Source: an uncultured Atopostipes sp. (GTDB lineage: Bacteria; Bacillota; Bacilli; Lactobacillales; Carnobacteriaceae_A). Taken from it: a DNA stretch of 6,210 bases. Made by a program: the position numbers and the translations under genes. The notes below the pieces were generated by a model, which saw nothing but the letters and a program-made list of their open reading frames with translations, did not search any database and was not told where the DNA came from. Where the stretch lies: contig CAMYQS010000089.1 of the NCBI GenBank assembly GCA_947296835.1, positions 1 through 6,210 on the forward strand, in the 5' to 3' direction. Shown one piece after another: positions 5,763-6,210 of the stretch (the first letter of the stretch is position 1; each line of letters starts with the position of its first letter).

Positions 5763-6210
5763 ATGGAAACATCTTTAGGTTTACAAGTTTTAGGGGAATT
5801 TATTGGGACTTTTATTTTAATTCTTCTTGGTGATGGTGTAGTAGCAGCGGATGTCTTGAAAAAGACGAAATCAAATAACACAGGTTGGATTCTAATCACA
5901 CTTGGTTGGGGTCTAGCGGTTACAATGGGTGTATACGTTTCAGGATACATGTCACCTGCTCACTTAAACCCTGCAGTAACCATTGCAATGGCAGTAAACG
6001 GCGCAACACCTTGGGGCTCAGTTCTACCATACATTCTAGGTCAAATGGGTGGAGCAATGCTTGGAGCAGCGTTCGTATGGTTACACTACAAACCATACTT
6101 TGAAGCAACAGATGACTCAGGTACAGTATTAGCTGTATTCTCAACAGCACCAGGAATTCGCGACACAGTAAATAGTGTAATTGGTGAGACAATCGGTACA
6201 TTCATGTTAG
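5763..6210 (+). CDS. glpF: Glycerol uptake facilitator (first 149 residues; 3' end outside window)
   Basis: GlpF is an aquaglyceroporin of the MIP family: an inner-membrane channel that lets glycerol diffuse in, for GlpK to phosphorylate. The frame starts at ATG 5763 after a good ribosome binding site and runs open off the window end with no stop. The protein begins METSLGLQVLGEFIGTF. Hydrophobic segments are visible at about residues 8-29 (TM1), 41-60 (TM2), 86-106 (TM3) and from about 136 (TM4, cut). The first pore motif, Asn69-Pro70-Ala71 in SPAHLNPAVT, starts the re-entrant half helix. Trp49 aligns with the selectivity-filter tryptophan (Trp48) of E. coli GlpF, pointing to glycerol rather than water. 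The second NPA motif and filter arginine lie beyond the window. SPAH replaces the SGAH of E. coli and Bacillus, a form I associate with lactic acid bacterial GlpF. Two other open frames here (5885-6103 plus, 5920-6201 minus) are shadows of this gene. Confidence 0.95.
   Translation, partial: METSLGLQVLGEFIGTFILILLGDGVVAADVLKKTKSNNTGWILITLGWGLAVTMGVYVSGYMSPAHLNPAVTIAMAVNGATPWGSVLPYILGQMGGAMLGAAFVWLHYKPYFEATDDSGTVLAVFSTAPGIRDTVNSVIGETIGTFML

Noticed and set aside
5885..6201. Open frames on both strands over glpF
   Set aside because: The glpF frame continues through this stretch with the NPA motif and membrane helices; the others are shadows.
1..6210. CRISPR arrays, tRNA or rRNA genes, insertion sequences
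   Set aside because: No regularly spaced repeats, no cloverleaf-like segments and no transposase or terminal repeats were seen; the window is almost fully covered by four known genes.

Overview
The window carries four same-strand genes in two groups. First comes the 3' part of gyrA, for DNA gyrase subunit A. After a short intergenic region with a terminator and a promoter comes a glycerol-utilisation cluster, glpK (glycerol kinase), a glpD/glpO-type FAD glycerol-3-phosphate dehydrogenase or oxidase, and glpF (glycerol facilitator). glpF is cut by the window end. Both partial genes look intact; they are truncated only by the window edges.

Organism: a low-to-moderate G+C Bacillota of class Bacilli. 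Supporting signs are strong AGGAGG-type ribosome binding sites, a QNRGGRG GyrA box, and a GlpK that keeps the histidine phosphorylated by the PTS in Gram-positives. The order glpK-glpD/O-glpF and the SPAHLNPAVT form of the first GlpF pore motif match lactic acid bacteria (Lactobacillales) better than Bacillus, where the order is glpF-glpK-glpD. Genus cannot be fixed; a Carnobacteriaceae- or Enterococcus-like relative is a guess.

Layout: 1-2224 gyrA from the catalytic tyrosine to the stop, with a very acidic tail; 2225-2502 intergenic, holding a rho-independent terminator, an orphan Shine-Dalgarno, a sigma-A-like promoter and a strong dyad/hairpin in the glpK leader; 2503-4035 glpK; 4036-4082 a short spacer with an ATG-TAA minimal ORF and the glpD ribosome binding site; 4083-5747 glpD; 5748-5762 a 15-base spacer; 5763-6210 glpF, incomplete. 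A perfect extended -10 promoter motif lies inside the end of glpD just ahead of glpF.

How the genes work together: GlpF lets glycerol through the membrane, GlpK traps it as glycerol-3-phosphate using ATP, and GlpD/O oxidises that to dihydroxyacetone phosphate for glycolysis. No wholly new system is visible. The points most worth checking are the glpK leader dyad, the altered setting of the GlpK phospho-histidine, the GlpD protein with GlpO-like sequence but no GlpO insertion, and the internal glpF promoter.
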